Positions 1-9,453 are shown, counted from the stretch's first letter. The stretch is 64,000 nucleotides of DNA from Gp6-AA40 sp036274155 (GCA_036274155.1 DASUGH010000015.1:15590-79589); one strand, 5' to 3'. Program-made: numbers and translations. Notes: generated from the sequence alone by a model not told the origin.

Positions 1-1754
1 TCCGGCTCCCCGGTCTGCTCGAACATCCGCAGGTAACCGATGAACTGCGGGATGTGCTGGTTGGCGTGCCGGCCGTCGAGGATGTCGTCGTTGGCGGCGA
101 CAGGTGTGTAGACGGCGGTATTGACGAAGCGCCGCGCGGTCGCCACGTGGTCCGTCTTCCCGGCGCGGAGAGCCGCCAGCATCGCCAGCGTGTCGTTGAT
201 TCCGCCGTACTCGCCCGCGATGTAGGTGTTCCACATGCGATCGAGCTGCGCCTGCGGTAGCGGCGCGAGCCGGCTGTGCACCCAGTCGCCAATCTTCGCG
301 GCGATGTCGAGCGCCTGCGAGTTTCCGGTGTGCTGATGCGCATCGACGAGCCCGGCCAGGATCTTGTGCAGCGTGTAGTAAGGCGCCCAGATACCGGCGT
401 TGCCACCGTACTGGGCAAACTCCTCCAGCCGGATGAACTGGGTCTCGGGATACGCCGACAGGAACCCCGGATGCCGCGTCCCGTCGGTCGGCGCGATGAT
501 GCGGCCATGACGGCCACGTCGAGAGGCGTCGGTCACCGCTGGCCCGGACGCTTCGTCGAAGCGGTACCAGGCTACGTTGCCCCCGCCCACGGTGCCGCCC
601 GGAGCTTCCGTCAACGACGAAAGCTCCGCGGGTGTGAGGGCGCGATCGAAGATCTGGAATTCGCCCAGGCCAGCATTCAGGTACGACACGTTGCGCTGTG
701 GAAACTGACACCGGCCGATCCAGTTGCCGGTCGTGACGCCGAGATCGGCCGGCGCGAGCGTCATCGCCGTGTTCGTCCCCGCTGCAGCGCCGTTCACGTA
801 CAGCGTCCCGATGCTGCCGCGTCTCGTGACCGCCAGGTGCGTCCATTGCCCGACGGGCAGCGGCGCGGTGCCTTCGATTCGCTGTTCCGCGCCCTCGCCT
901 CCCGTTGTCATCGCGAAGCGCGGAACCGGCCGCTCGTTCGACACCCTCACTGTGAGGAACATGCGCGCGAGCGGCGGCGCGCCGAAGTCGGCGTGTGGAC
1001 TGCCGAAGTCGAACACCGCCGCGCCGTTGTTCAACGCCGCCGGATCGGCGTTCGGACCTGAATCGGAGAGCATCGCCCGCTCGTACACGCCAAGGTTGAT
1101 CCACACCGCGATCGTGAAATCGCCGAGCCCGGTGACGAGGCCGGCTGGCAGCGAGATGTGCTCGGCGTGACCGAGCGGTGAGCCGGTGAGCCTGACTGCC
1201 TGGCCGAACCTTCCCGGCGTCCGCGGCGTCGGCTGCCGCGCGGCGGCGGCGAGCGCATCCTGACATTCGCCGAGAGCGGCCACCATGTAATCGAGCTTCC
1301 GCTTGTAGATCTCGTCGCCGGTGCCGGCGTACGCCTGCGCGAGCATGCTCATGAAGTGTCCGGCGTAGTGACCGCGCAGATACCCGGTCGCGTTCTCCCA
1401 GCTGCCCGGTGGCTGCGCGCCTCTGGCGTCGAGGCCGGCGTTGACGCGGAAGTTCCGCAGCATGCGATCCGGGCCGGCGAAGATGTCGGTGGCGCTGCCG
1501 TAGTTCCGCGCGTAGTTGAGAATGCGGTCGCGTTTCTCCTGGAAGATGCCGCGCCCCAGGGTGACCTGCTCGAGGGCAAAGGGGCTCACACGCCACGCGG
1601 CGGCCAGAGACGGCGCCGCGGACTGGGCGAGCAGCGGGCGCGTCGTCAAGCCGTCGAGGCCATGGTACACCGCAGCCCCGGCAGCCAGCGTGCCGGCCGT
1701 TTTCAGAAATTCCCGCCGGTCAGGTGACTCGCGATCCGCCGCGTCTGCAGACAT
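1..1754 (-). CDS. GH127-type beta-L-arabinofuranosidase with inserted LamG domain (3' end outside window)
   Basis: The reading frame stays open for 584 codons from ATG at 1754 to the left edge, so the C terminus is missing. A Tat signal is visible (RREFLK, residues 13-18, then a hydrophobic stretch ending near LLAQ). Residues about 55-180 and 430-584 match the GH127/DUF1680 (alpha/alpha)6 fold, with 'LRGHYAGHFMSMLAQAYAGT', 'IAGEYGGINDTLA' and 'DGRHANQHIPQFIGYLR'. Between them, at about residues 185-425, sits a LamG/concanavalin-like beta-sandwich ('GDFTIAVWINL', 'GQWTHLAVTRRG', 'LGEFQIFDRALTPAEL') that splits the catalytic domain. GH127 enzymes release beta-L-arabinofuranose from plant glycans; this one is probably exported. 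The catalytic Cys region lies beyond the edge, so activity cannot be judged. It is transcribed divergently from the large exported protein at 1849. Confidence 0.85.
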   Translation of the reverse strand, partial: MSADAADRESPDRREFLKTAGTLAAGAAVYHGLDGLTTRPLLAQSAAPSLAAAWRVSPFALEQVTLGRGIFQEKRDRILNYARNYGSATDIFAGPDRMLRNFRVNAGLDARGAQPPGSWENATGYLRGHYAGHFMSMLAQAYAGTGDEIYKRKLDYMVAALGECQDALAAAARQPTPRTPGRFGQAVRLTGSPLGHAEHISLPAGLVTGLGDFTIAVWINLGVYERAMLSDSGPNADPAALNNGAAVFDFGSPHADFGAPPLARMFLTVRVSNERPVPRFAMTTGGEGAEQRIEGTAPLPVGQWTHLAVTRRGSIGTLYVNGAAAGTNTAMTLAPADLGVTTGNWIGRCQFPQRNVSYLNAGLGEFQIFDRALTPAELSSLTEAPGGTVGGGNVAWYRFDEASGPAVTDASRRGRHGRIIAPTDGTRHPGFLSAYPETQFIRLEEFAQYGGNAGIWAPYYTLHKILAGLVDAHQHTGNSQALDIAAKIGDWVHSRLAPLPQAQLDRMWNTYIAGEYGGINDTLAMLAALRAGKTDHVATARRFVNTAVYTPVAANDDILDGRHANQHIPQFIGYLRMFEQTGEP

Positions 1755-1804
1755 GCGGTGTTCCCTCGCGGCGAAAGGATAATCCGACATCGGTCCGAAC
1801 GCAG

Positions 1805-1824
1805 GGTCCGCCTTCAGGCGGACC
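1805..1824. repeat. REP-like hairpin between divergent genes
   Basis: Perfect palindrome GTCCGCCTTCAGGCGGAC (1806-1823), extended by one base pair on each side. It lies in the gap between the GH127 gene and the gene at 1849. It has the same 'stem-TTCA-stem' design as other hairpins in this window (10769-10786, 47442-47506, 49527-49721). Confidence 0.7.
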
Positions 1825-1848
1825 TGGTGCCTGGCAGCGGCATAGAGT

Positions 1849-4719
1849 ATGGGCATGGTTACGACCGCTCGAGTCCTGCTGCTGGCGGTTTTCGTCATGC
1901 TCCTCACCCTGCCGCTCCCGGGCGGCGCTCAGCAGGGGGCGTCGCAGGGCACGGGCCGCGCCGCGCAGGCGGCGGCGGCTCCGACGCCGGGCCTCGAGCA
2001 GCTGTCCGCCGGAGGCCTGGCGGAGGTGGACGGCACGCTCGACTTCGACACCCCCGAATTCACGCTGCGGCTCGTCAAGGATTCGCAAACGATCGCCGCC
2101 CTGCAGCCAAAAGGCGCCGCGGGATTCGACGCCAGAACGCCGTTCGACTTCACGCCCGCCGACCAGCTCACGGCGCGGCGAGGCGACCGCTTCAACCATC
2201 TCGGCGACATCACGCTGCGGGTGAAGCAGGGGAACGGCGCATGGATCGATCTGGCATCGAGCGATGCGCGCAAGCCGGTTGCAGCCCTCGCATCGGTGCC
2301 GATGCCCGCCGGCGCGAAGCTGCTCGCGGCAGCAGATCTGACGCCCACGTTGCCGGAGGCCTCACCCGTACAGGTCACGCGCTCCTGGCAGATCGATGCG
2401 TCCGGTCATCTGGTGTTGCACTTCGATCTGCAGAACAGGACCGCTTCGCCGGTCACGATCGGTGGCCTCGGGTTCCCGGTCGTATTCAACAACATGATTC
2501 AGAACTTCACGACCAATCGTGCGCGCACGCTGCCGGAAGCGCACGAGGTCTGTTCCTTCTTCGATCCATACGTCGGGCTCGACGCGGGCTATCTGCAGGT
2601 GACGCGGCTGTCGGGGGCCGGGCCCGCGCTCGTCGTCGTGCCCGAGCCGGGCACCAGGACGCCGTTCGAAGCGTTTCGTCCGTTGAACGACGCCTCGCGC
2701 CGCGGGCAGACGTTCGAAGGCGCATTCGAATGGACGGTTGCCAGCCAGGGCTACGCGGAGAACGAATGGAAGAACGTGCGGCAGTGGAATCCGCCATCGT
2801 CCGTCGTCCTGAAGCCGGGCGAGGCGCGGGCTTTCGGATTGCGATTTCTCCTGGCGGGCGAGATCCGTCACATCGAACGCACGCTGGCTGCCAACGATCG
2901 CCCCGTGGCCGTCGGGATTCCCGGGTATATCGTGCCGGCCGACATCCAGGCGACGTTGCTGCTGACGCCGGGGAACCGCCGCGTCACGAACCTCGAGATC
3001 GAGCCCGCTGGGGCGCTGACGGTGACGTCGGAGGCGGCTGCCGCAGGCGGGCAGCGGCGATACGTCGTGAACGGAAAACGCCCCGGCCGCTCGCGTCTCA
3101 CTGTCAAGTACAGCGACGGCAGTGCGCAGAGCATTCATTACTACGTGACGAAGCCGGCACGGCAGGCCATCTCCGACCTCGGAACGTTCCTGACGACGAA
3201 AGCGTGGTACACGGACGAGAGCGACCCGTTTCACCGCGCGCCGTCACCGATGACTTACGACCGCGCCAGGAACCGCATCGTGCTGCAGGACACGCGGGTG
3301 TGGGTCGCGGGTCTGTCAGACGAAGGCGGCAGCGGCGCGTGGCTCGCCGCGATGATGAAGGCCTTCGGCCAGCCCGAGAAGGCGGAGGTCGACAAGCTCT
3401 CGCAGTTCGTGGACCGGGTGATCTGGGGCCGCCTCCAGTACAGCGACGGTCCGCGCATGTACGGCGTGAGGAAGAGCCTTTTCTATTACCAGCCGGATTC
3501 GCTCCCCGACTACCCCTATGAGGCCGGCAACTGGTCGACCTGGACGTCGTGGAACAAGTCGCAGGCCGAAGCGGTCGATCGCGCCTACAACTATCCTCAC
3601 GTCGTCGCGGCGTACTGGTCGATGTACCGGCTGGCGCGCAACTACCAGGGACTGGTGAGCGCGCATCCGTGGGAGTGGTATCTCGACAAGGCTTTCAACA
3701 CTGCGAAGTACATGACCGGTGGTTTTGCGGCGGACGGCCGCGGCGGCGTCGGCTACGTGAATGTCGGCCTGATGAACGGCGACATCTTCGTGATGCTGCT
3801 CGACGATCTGAAGCGGGAGCGCTGGACCGAGCAGGCAGCCTATCTGGAAGGTGCCATGAAGCGCCGTGCGGACCGCTGGAACGCCGACGCGTATCCGTTC
3901 GGCTCGGAGATGGCGTGGGACTCGACGGGACAGGAAGAGATCTTCGCGTGGACGAACTACTTCGGCTACAAGGAAAAGTCGGTCGTCTCCCTCAACTCGA
4001 TCCTCGGGTACATGCCGACGGTACCGCACTGGGGCTACAACGGGAACGCCCGCCGCTACTGGGACTTCTTCTACGGCGCCGCGCCGGGCGGCACGACAGA
4101 GCGCCAGATCCACCACTACGGGTCTGGCATCAATGCGATCCCGGTGCTTGCGCAGTTCCGCCAGCATCCGGACGACCTGTATCTGCTTCGGATCGGCTAC
4201 GGCGGGGTGATGGGCGCCATCGCCGCCATCGATCAGGACGGGTTTCCGTCGGCGGCTTTCCACTCGTATCCGCAGAACCTGCGGTGGGACACGTACACAG
4301 GCGACTACGGCCCGAACTTCTTCGGGCACGCGGTCGCGACCGCGACGTACGTCGTGAACGATCCGGCGCTCGGCTGGCAGGCGTTCGGCGGGAATCTGCG
4401 CTCGGCCAATGGGTGGATCACCGTGCAGACGCTCGATTCCCTGCGCCGACGGGTCTATCTGGCGCCGGTCGGTTTGTACCTGACACTCGACGCCGGCACC
4501 TTCGAGAATGCGGCGCTCAATCCGTCGACCGGCGACGTTCGTCTGACGTTGTCGCCGTCGAACGCGCACACGCCGTCGGCGCGACTGCGGATCGAGCAGC
4601 CGGCGACGATTGCCGGCGTGGGCGCCTATCGCGCGACCAGGACGTACGCAATCGAGCGCGGCGCGCTCGTCATTCCGCTGCAGGCGACGGCGGCAAGCGT
4701 CGCGCTGAGTCCGAAATAG
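1849..4719 (+). CDS. Large exported protein, probable carbohydrate-active (DUF5695-like)
   Basis: 956 residues with a clear signal peptide (hydrophobic residues 8-26, cleavage near GGAQQ). ATG 1855 is an in-frame alternative start. The N-terminal half (about 60-430) looks like a beta-sandwich ('FTLRLVKDSQTIAALQPKG', 'VLHFDLQNRTASPVTIGGLG'). The C-terminal half (about 520-880) is rich in Trp, Tyr and helices ('YEAGNWSTWTSWNKSQAEAV', 'HVVAAYWSMYRLARNYQG', 'WDSTGQEEIFAWTNYFGYKE'), typical of an alpha/alpha toroid as in glycosidases or lyases. I recall this architecture as DUF5695, but no catalytic residues can be assigned. Its position next to a GH127 enzyme supports a role in plant or microbial polysaccharide use, by inference. 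Confidence 0.75.
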   Translation: MGMVTTARVLLLAVFVMLLTLPLPGGAQQGASQGTGRAAQAAAAPTPGLEQLSAGGLAEVDGTLDFDTPEFTLRLVKDSQTIAALQPKGAAGFDARTPFDFTPADQLTARRGDRFNHLGDITLRVKQGNGAWIDLASSDARKPVAALASVPMPAGAKLLAAADLTPTLPEASPVQVTRSWQIDASGHLVLHFDLQNRTASPVTIGGLGFPVVFNNMIQNFTTNRARTLPEAHEVCSFFDPYVGLDAGYLQVTRLSGAGPALVVVPEPGTRTPFEAFRPLNDASRRGQTFEGAFEWTVASQGYAENEWKNVRQWNPPSSVVLKPGEARAFGLRFLLAGEIRHIERTLAANDRPVAVGIPGYIVPADIQATLLLTPGNRRVTNLEIEPAGALTVTSEAAAAGGQRRYVVNGKRPGRSRLTVKYSDGSAQSIHYYVTKPARQAISDLGTFLTTKAWYTDESDPFHRAPSPMTYDRARNRIVLQDTRVWVAGLSDEGGSGAWLAAMMKAFGQPEKAEVDKLSQFVDRVIWGRLQYSDGPRMYGVRKSLFYYQPDSLPDYPYEAGNWSTWTSWNKSQAEAVDRAYNYPHVVAAYWSMYRLARNYQGLVSAHPWEWYLDKAFNTAKYMTGGFAADGRGGVGYVNVGLMNGDIFVMLLDDLKRERWTEQAAYLEGAMKRRADRWNADAYPFGSEMAWDSTGQEEIFAWTNYFGYKEKSVVSLNSILGYMPTVPHWGYNGNARRYWDFFYGAAPGGTTERQIHHYGSGINAIPVLAQFRQHPDDLYLLRIGYGGVMGAIAAIDQDGFPSAAFHSYPQNLRWDTYTGDYGPNFFGHAVATATYVVNDPALGWQAFGGNLRSANGWITVQTLDSLRRRVYLAPVGLYLTLDAGTFENAALNPSTGDVRLTLSPSNAHTPSARLRIEQPATIAGVGAYRATRTYAIERGALVIPLQATAASVALSPK

Positions 4720-4743
4720 CGCGATCGCACCGCCGCAGTGTCT

Positions 4744-5499
4744 TCAGGCCGCCCACCCCGAGCAGCGCAGGAACTCGACATCGTCTGGCGTGATCTTGAC
4801 CATGAGGACGAGTCCGAGATAACCGATCATCGAGTTGGGACGCCGTGCAGTCGTATAGATCAAGTGGTCTCCGCCTTCGCCTGCGTCGAGCTGTTCACGC
4901 TGCTCGTTCGCTGTGATGTGCGAGATATCGGCGGCGGTCTGACGGATTGTGCCTTCAGCGCATTTCTCGACGAACCCTCTGGCGCGAACGGTCAACACGA
5001 TGCGCTCGACCGTGCCGAAGCCGAGCGTGTCGTTGCGGCGCACGTCCGCGAACCAGGTGCCATCCTGGATCCTCCAGTACTCAGACGTTTGAGAGGTGGC
5101 GGAATTCGAGTACCACTTTCCGACGTGTGGCAGGCGTTTGTCGGCGACGCCAAGGCACTCGGTCCCCTTCGCTCGAAACACCCAGGCGGTGGCAATCCGC
5201 ACCGATCGCCCTTCCACAATCGGACGTGATTCGACGAGCAGGCCGGGACAGTCGCCGACAGCACCGGAGACTTTTCGCGGCTCGGATATTCCGAGGCGCT
5301 TCGCGAGCTTCAGGACGTCACCGCGATCGGAAGAACCGAGCGTCCCGCCGCCAATAGTCCAGTCGACGGCATCCTGCCAGCCGGCGGGGTGTGCCGCGAT
5401 CGCCATCCAGGCGAACGGCACCAGCACCACCCACCGTCGGGCGCGACCGCGTTGCCGTGAGTACGCCGCTCGGACGCCGTCCACCGGTCGAGGCGACAT
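4744..5499 (-). CDS. Hypothetical protein with N-terminal membrane or signal segment
   Basis: 251 residues from ATG 5499; a TTG two codons upstream is an alternative. One hydrophobic segment (about 24-36, 'VVLVPFAWMAIAA') follows an Arg-rich N terminus, suggesting export or a membrane anchor. The rest is soluble-looking, with 'YWRIQDGTWFADVRRNDTLG' and a short hydrophobic stretch near the C terminus ('MIGYLGLVLMVKI'). I recognise no family. It converges with the gene ending at 4719 across 24 bases. Composition and codon use look genuine on this strand. Confidence 0.6.
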   Translation of the reverse strand: MSPRPVDGVRAAYSRQRGRARRWVVLVPFAWMAIAAHPAGWQDAVDWTIGGGTLGSSDRGDVLKLAKRLGISEPRKVSGAVGDCPGLLVESRPIVEGRSVRIATAWVFRAKGTECLGVADKRLPHVGKWYSNSATSQTSEYWRIQDGTWFADVRRNDTLGFGTVERIVLTVRARGFVEKCAEGTIRQTAADISHITANEQREQLDAGEGGDHLIYTTARRPNSMIGYLGLVLMVKITPDDVEFLRCSGWAA

Positions 5500-5541
5500 C
5501 GACAAATTATCACATCCCTTGCGACATCCTGTGACGCGGCG

Positions 5542-6585
5542 CTACCGACCGAACAGGCGCTGGTAGTCGACGGCGCTCTCGCACACGAATTCCGATACGA
5601 ACTCCGTTTCAGGGCGAAGCGCGAAGGTTCGCGGCGCGATCCTCCAGGCCGTCTCCCAGACGTTTGGATCCTCCACCGTGACCTCATACTGCAGGTTTCC
5701 GTTCTCGAGTTTCTGGAAGCGCTCGACGACGTGCAGCGCGTCGGTGTGCATGAAGCCGTGGACTTCAGTCTTGTCGTTGAAGCCGACGGCGTCGATCACC
5801 AGTGTGTCTCCCTCCCATCGGCCCACCGAAGTACCCATCCATGACGGGTCGGGGTCGATCGCCTGCGGCCGGCCGTCGAGAGGCACGAATCGGACGGCCA
5901 TTGGATACTCGTACACGATCACCATGAACGCCGCCGTCTGCACGATCTGAAACGGATATGGCGTGATGTAGGTCTGAGGGATGCCCAGGGGCTTGCAGTC
6001 GTTGCCGGTTGTCAGCGTCGTTCGGCCGCGCACGTCGTTCGGCCCGCCGCGAACGATGCGGAACTTCTCGGCCCCTGGCTTCAGCGGCGGCGGCGTCGTC
6101 CCCTGCGGGAGGCCGGCGTTGCCGTAGACGCCGGACAGATCGGGCCGGCCGTCCGGCGTGCGCCGGATACTTCCGCTCGTCGCGCGCGGTTCGGCGGCTC
6201 CCGCCCGCGGCGACGCGCCCTCGACTGTGACGGTGGTCATCCGGGTCGGCCCGCCTTTCATCGTGAGCGTGTAAGTCGTCGTCGTCGATGGCCAGACCTG
6301 TTTGCTGCCTCGTGGCGTGACGGCGCCGACACCAGGCTCGATCGCGATGCCTCTCGGGTTCTCCGTCTGCCACACGAGGAGCACCGGCTGTCCGGCTTTG
6401 ACGGTTGCCGGCCGGGCTTCGAAGGTGACGATGCGTGGCTCGAGACCCGGCTGCGCGCCGCGTCCCCCTCTGCCGGTTGGCGCGGCTCCGCGGCCGTCCT
6501 GCGGCGGCGGGGGCTGGTTCTGCGCCGGCTGCGGCGCGGGTGCGCTGGCGGTCACCATGGCGAGCAGGAAGAAGAGCGTCTTCAT
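5542..6585 (-). CDS. Exported protein with Ig-like N-terminal domain, lineage-type family
   Basis: 347 residues from ATG 6585. The frame stays open upstream, but 'MKTLFFLLAMVTASAPAPQ' is an obvious signal peptide, so the internal Met is chosen. After a Pro/Gly-rich linker, residues about 50-110 form an Ig-like module ('VTFEARPATVKAGQPVLLVW', 'STTTTYTLTMKG'). The C-terminal part starts with 'RRTPDGRPDLSGVYGN' and contains 'VGRWEGDTLVIDAVGFNDKT'. That phrase recurs in modified form in the proteins at 7052 ('GGTLVIETADYS') and 8140 ('WDGTSLVTWTANVQGW'), so the three appear to share a C-terminal domain. The function is unknown. It is divergent from the gene at 6638. Confidence 0.75.
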   Translation of the reverse strand: MKTLFFLLAMVTASAPAPQPAQNQPPPPQDGRGAAPTGRGGRGAQPGLEPRIVTFEARPATVKAGQPVLLVWQTENPRGIAIEPGVGAVTPRGSKQVWPSTTTTYTLTMKGGPTRMTTVTVEGASPRAGAAEPRATSGSIRRTPDGRPDLSGVYGNAGLPQGTTPPPLKPGAEKFRIVRGGPNDVRGRTTLTTGNDCKPLGIPQTYITPYPFQIVQTAAFMVIVYEYPMAVRFVPLDGRPQAIDPDPSWMGTSVGRWEGDTLVIDAVGFNDKTEVHGFMHTDALHVVERFQKLENGNLQYEVTVEDPNVWETAWRIAPRTFALRPETEFVSEFVCESAVDYQRLFGR

Positions 6586-6637
6586 GAGCGTGCCTCGCGG
6601 ACCGGTATGCCGGCCCCGATCGTACAATCGTCCACCA

Positions 6638-7039
6638 ATGAAATCGACCGGTTTCGCCGCGGTCCGTGCCGCCGCTGCCGCCCTGCCCGACGTCGAGGTG
6701 GTCACGAGCAGGGGTGCCCCGGCGCTGAAGGTGCGCGGCAGGATGTTCGTGTGTTCGGCGACCAACAAGTCGGCCGAGCCGAACACGCTCCTCGTGAGGA
6801 TGGACTTCGCTCAGCGCGACGCGCTCGTGCAGGAGGATCCGGACGTCTACTACCTCGAGGAGCATTACGTCGGCTATCCGTGCGTACTCGTGCGGCTGTC
6901 GCGCGTGCATCCGGATGCGTTGCGGGATCTCGTCCAGGGTGCGTATCGATTCGTGAGCGCCACCGCGCCCAGGCGCCGCGAACGGGTCGCAGGACGCTCC
7001 TCGCCACGTCCGCGGCGGGCGGTCAGGAAGAAGAATTAA
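6638..7039 (+). CDS. MmcQ/YjbR family DNA-binding-like protein
   Basis: 133 residues from ATG 6638. The frame is open upstream, but that part is antisense to the divergent gene. The body matches the small MmcQ/YjbR (CyaY-like fold) family: an N-terminal 'LPDVEVVTSRGAPALKVRGR', then 'ALVQEDPDVYYLEEHYVGYP', then a C-terminal helix 'HPDALRDLVQGAYRFVS'. The basic tail (RRRERVAGRSSPRPRRAVRKKN) could contact nucleic acid. The molecular role of the family is not established. It lies 12 bases upstream of the next gene and may be cotranscribed with it. Confidence 0.8.
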   Translation: MKSTGFAAVRAAAAALPDVEVVTSRGAPALKVRGRMFVCSATNKSAEPNTLLVRMDFAQRDALVQEDPDVYYLEEHYVGYPCVLVRLSRVHPDALRDLVQGAYRFVSATAPRRRERVAGRSSPRPRRAVRKKN

Positions 7040-7051
7040 ATCCCAGGAAGG

Positions 7052-8125
7052 ATGATGCGTCCACGAAGTGAATCTCCCGTGCGGGCCGCAATCATGACGG
7101 CTCTCATTCTTGCCGCATCGAGTGCGACAGCGCATCACAGCTTCGCGCCGCACTTCGATACGACCAGACGGGTCAACATTTCGGGCACGGTCACGCGGTA
7201 CGAGGCGAGGAATCCGCACAGCTATCTCCACATCGATGCCGTCGACGAGAACGGTCGGACGCGGGAATACGTGTGCGAATCGCACGGCGTGACACAACTC
7301 ACCCGCATCGGCATCACTCCGCAACTGTTCAAGCCCGGAACGAAGCTGACGGTCACGGGGCCCGCGTCGCGGCACAGTCCGTACATGTGCTTCTTTGAAA
7401 TCATCGAGTGGGCAGATGGCCGCACGATGAACGTGAACGGCCCGGGGGGATCGCAGCGAACGCCTCCGCCGGCGAAATTGGCGCCGCGTCAGGACGTGTT
7501 CGGAACGTGGCTGCTTGCGCCGGGCCGGAACCGGGGCGCCGGCGATCAGCCACCACCCATGCAGCTGCTGACACCGGCAGGAGAAAAGGCCGTGGCGGCC
7601 TACGACCCGTTCAAGGACGATCCCGTGTTCCGATGCGATCCGGTTGCCGTGCAGCGTGTCTGGCAGGCGCCGAGCACGCCGTTGGAAATTCTGCGGGACG
7701 GCACGGATGTCGTGCTGCGTCACGAGTGGATGGATGTCCGGCGGGTCGTTCACATGAACATGAAGACCCACCCGAAAGGTGGCCCGAGGAGCGCGCTCGG
7801 CCATTCGATCGGCCATTGGGTGGGCGGCACGCTGGTCATCGAGACCGCAGACTATTCGGCCGGTGTTCTGGAACAGTATGTCGAGCAGCGAGGTCAGCCG
7901 ACGAAGGGGTTGCTGCATTCGGCGTCCCTCACAACCGTTGAACGCCTCCACATCGATCCGGCCCGCCAACGCCTCATCGTCGACATCGATGTGACCGACC
8001 CGGAGTTCTTCACGCAGCCGTTGACGCGAATGACGATGGAGTACTCGCCGTCCGATCTGAAAATTGCGCCGTTCAACTGTGCACGAGAGGGTCTGACCGG
8101 GACGATCCAGAACGCGCCAAAGTAA
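7052..8125 (+). CDS. Exported DUF6152-type protein with lineage-type C-terminal domain
   Basis: 357 residues. It has two adjacent start Met codons preceded by a good ribosome site (AGGAAGG about 5 bases upstream). A signal peptide ends at 'SSATAHHSFAPHFD'. The segment 'HHSFAPHFDTTRRVNISGTV', then 'NPHSYLHIDA', is the DUF6152 signature (residues about 27-110). The C-terminal half (about 150-357) carries 'GHWVGGTLVIETADYSAGVL' and 'ERLHIDPARQRLIVDIDVTD', like the neighbour at 5542. Both domains are of unknown function and are abundant in acidobacterial genomes. It converges with the gene at 8140. Confidence 0.8.
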   Translation: MMRPRSESPVRAAIMTALILAASSATAHHSFAPHFDTTRRVNISGTVTRYEARNPHSYLHIDAVDENGRTREYVCESHGVTQLTRIGITPQLFKPGTKLTVTGPASRHSPYMCFFEIIEWADGRTMNVNGPGGSQRTPPPAKLAPRQDVFGTWLLAPGRNRGAGDQPPPMQLLTPAGEKAVAAYDPFKDDPVFRCDPVAVQRVWQAPSTPLEILRDGTDVVLRHEWMDVRRVVHMNMKTHPKGGPRSALGHSIGHWVGGTLVIETADYSAGVLEQYVEQRGQPTKGLLHSASLTTVERLHIDPARQRLIVDIDVTDPEFFTQPLTRMTMEYSPSDLKIAPFNCAREGLTGTIQNAPK

Positions 8126-8139
8126 TGCCCGCGCCGGGG

Positions 8140-9432
8140 TCACTTGAAGACGTCGAGGATCTTCGTCAGGTCGTCGTCCTCCGGTTTCTCCCATCCCGCC
8201 TCGAAGTACTTCTCCCAGTTCTTGGCCCAGGGCCGGCCGTAGAAGTCCACGAAGCGCGGATCCGATTCGGTGGTCTGCACCGGGAATCCGTTCACGTTCT
8301 TGATGTTGCTCAGGCATTCCACGTGCGTCCGGCGCCGGCTGGCATCGTCCAGACCTGCCGCGCGGTTGTACCGGGACACCTGATAGAGCGGCGCCACGAA
8401 GGCTTCGGGATCGTAGAAGTACGCATCCTGTCTGAGGCCGACGAAGCGCCCGTTGTTCATGACCGGCGACCAGATCTCGACGGTCTCCAGGCTGCTGCTG
8501 AACTCGAACATGCCATGGGTCAGGATCCAGCCCTGAACGTTCGCGGTCCAGGTGACGAGTGACGTTCCGTCCCAGAATCCGACCGTCTCGCCGAACCACT
8601 GCGGTACCTGCTGCACGTGCTGCCTGCCGACCTGAATCTGCCGGAAGAAGTTGTCGGCAATGCCGGACACCAATTGGATCGTGTCCTTGTTCATGATCAG
8701 CTGAAAGTTCCCACCCTGCGACGCCTGCGCCCACCAGCGCAGGAAGCCTTCCGGGTAGCACAGCGAGGCATTCCACTGCGGCGAATTCGTGACCGCCTCG
8801 TGGAAGTTGTTCTGGACCATCCACTGCTGATACTTCGGCGTGAGCAGCGACAGAATCGTCGGCACCTGCATCGTCCGGCCCCAGATCCACTGCTGATCGT
8901 TGAGGGCGTTGTCGCGCCCGTACCAGCCATCCCAGTCCGGAACCGTGGCCTTCGTGTACACGGTCGGGCCGCCCCTGGCCTTTGCCGCGGCCATCAGCGC
9001 CTCGTACTGCTCCTTCGCGGTCTTGTACGGCTGAGGGCTCAGGATCCTGTCGCGCGACAGTTCGATGTCGCAGTCGCCCCAGAAGGTCGTGGCCGGCGGG
9101 TTCGCACCGACACGTTGCTGGGTGAACAGCTCCATCAGGTTCCTGGGGGTGTTGCAGCGCCAGTACCGCTTGTCCATCCAGGAGGCCTTGTCCTTGTAGA
9201 AGTTCCTGGTGGTGAACAGGTCCACTGCCAGCCGCTCGACACCCGCCGGCGGTCCCGGGTTGTTGGGCGGCAGGTTGCCGCGCCCGCCACCACGTCCGCC
9301 GCCTGCACCTTGCGGCGCTCCTCCAGGCTGGCCCTGACCAGCGCCCGTGCCGCGCTGCTGCGCATAGCCGGCAGCGAGCGGCGCCAGCAGCACACCAACC
9401 GTGACGATCCATTGGAACAGTCTGGCTTTCAT
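8140..9432 (-). CDS. Exported protein of unknown function, related to neighbours
   Basis: 430 residues from ATG 9432. A signal peptide (about 1-25, ending YAQQ) is followed by a Gly/Arg-rich low-complexity linker (about 26-60). The mature part is rich in Trp, Tyr and Asn ('GFLRWWAQASQGGNFQLIMN', 'DGTSLVTWTANVQGWILTHG', 'RPWAKNWEKYFEAGWEKPED'). The 'W-x-G-x-x-L-V' motif and the closing 'DP.F..FYGRPWA' segment suggest a distant relationship to the exported proteins at 5542 and 7052. No catalytic motif can be named. Confidence 0.7.
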   Translation of the reverse strand: MKARLFQWIVTVGVLLAPLAAGYAQQRGTGAGQGQPGGAPQGAGGGRGGGRGNLPPNNPGPPAGVERLAVDLFTTRNFYKDKASWMDKRYWRCNTPRNLMELFTQQRVGANPPATTFWGDCDIELSRDRILSPQPYKTAKEQYEALMAAAKARGGPTVYTKATVPDWDGWYGRDNALNDQQWIWGRTMQVPTILSLLTPKYQQWMVQNNFHEAVTNSPQWNASLCYPEGFLRWWAQASQGGNFQLIMNKDTIQLVSGIADNFFRQIQVGRQHVQQVPQWFGETVGFWDGTSLVTWTANVQGWILTHGMFEFSSSLETVEIWSPVMNNGRFVGLRQDAYFYDPEAFVAPLYQVSRYNRAAGLDDASRRRTHVECLSNIKNVNGFPVQTTESDPRFVDFYGRPWAKNWEKYFEAGWEKPEDDDLTKILDVFK

Positions 9433-9453
9433 CTCTCGACCTCGAGCATTGGT

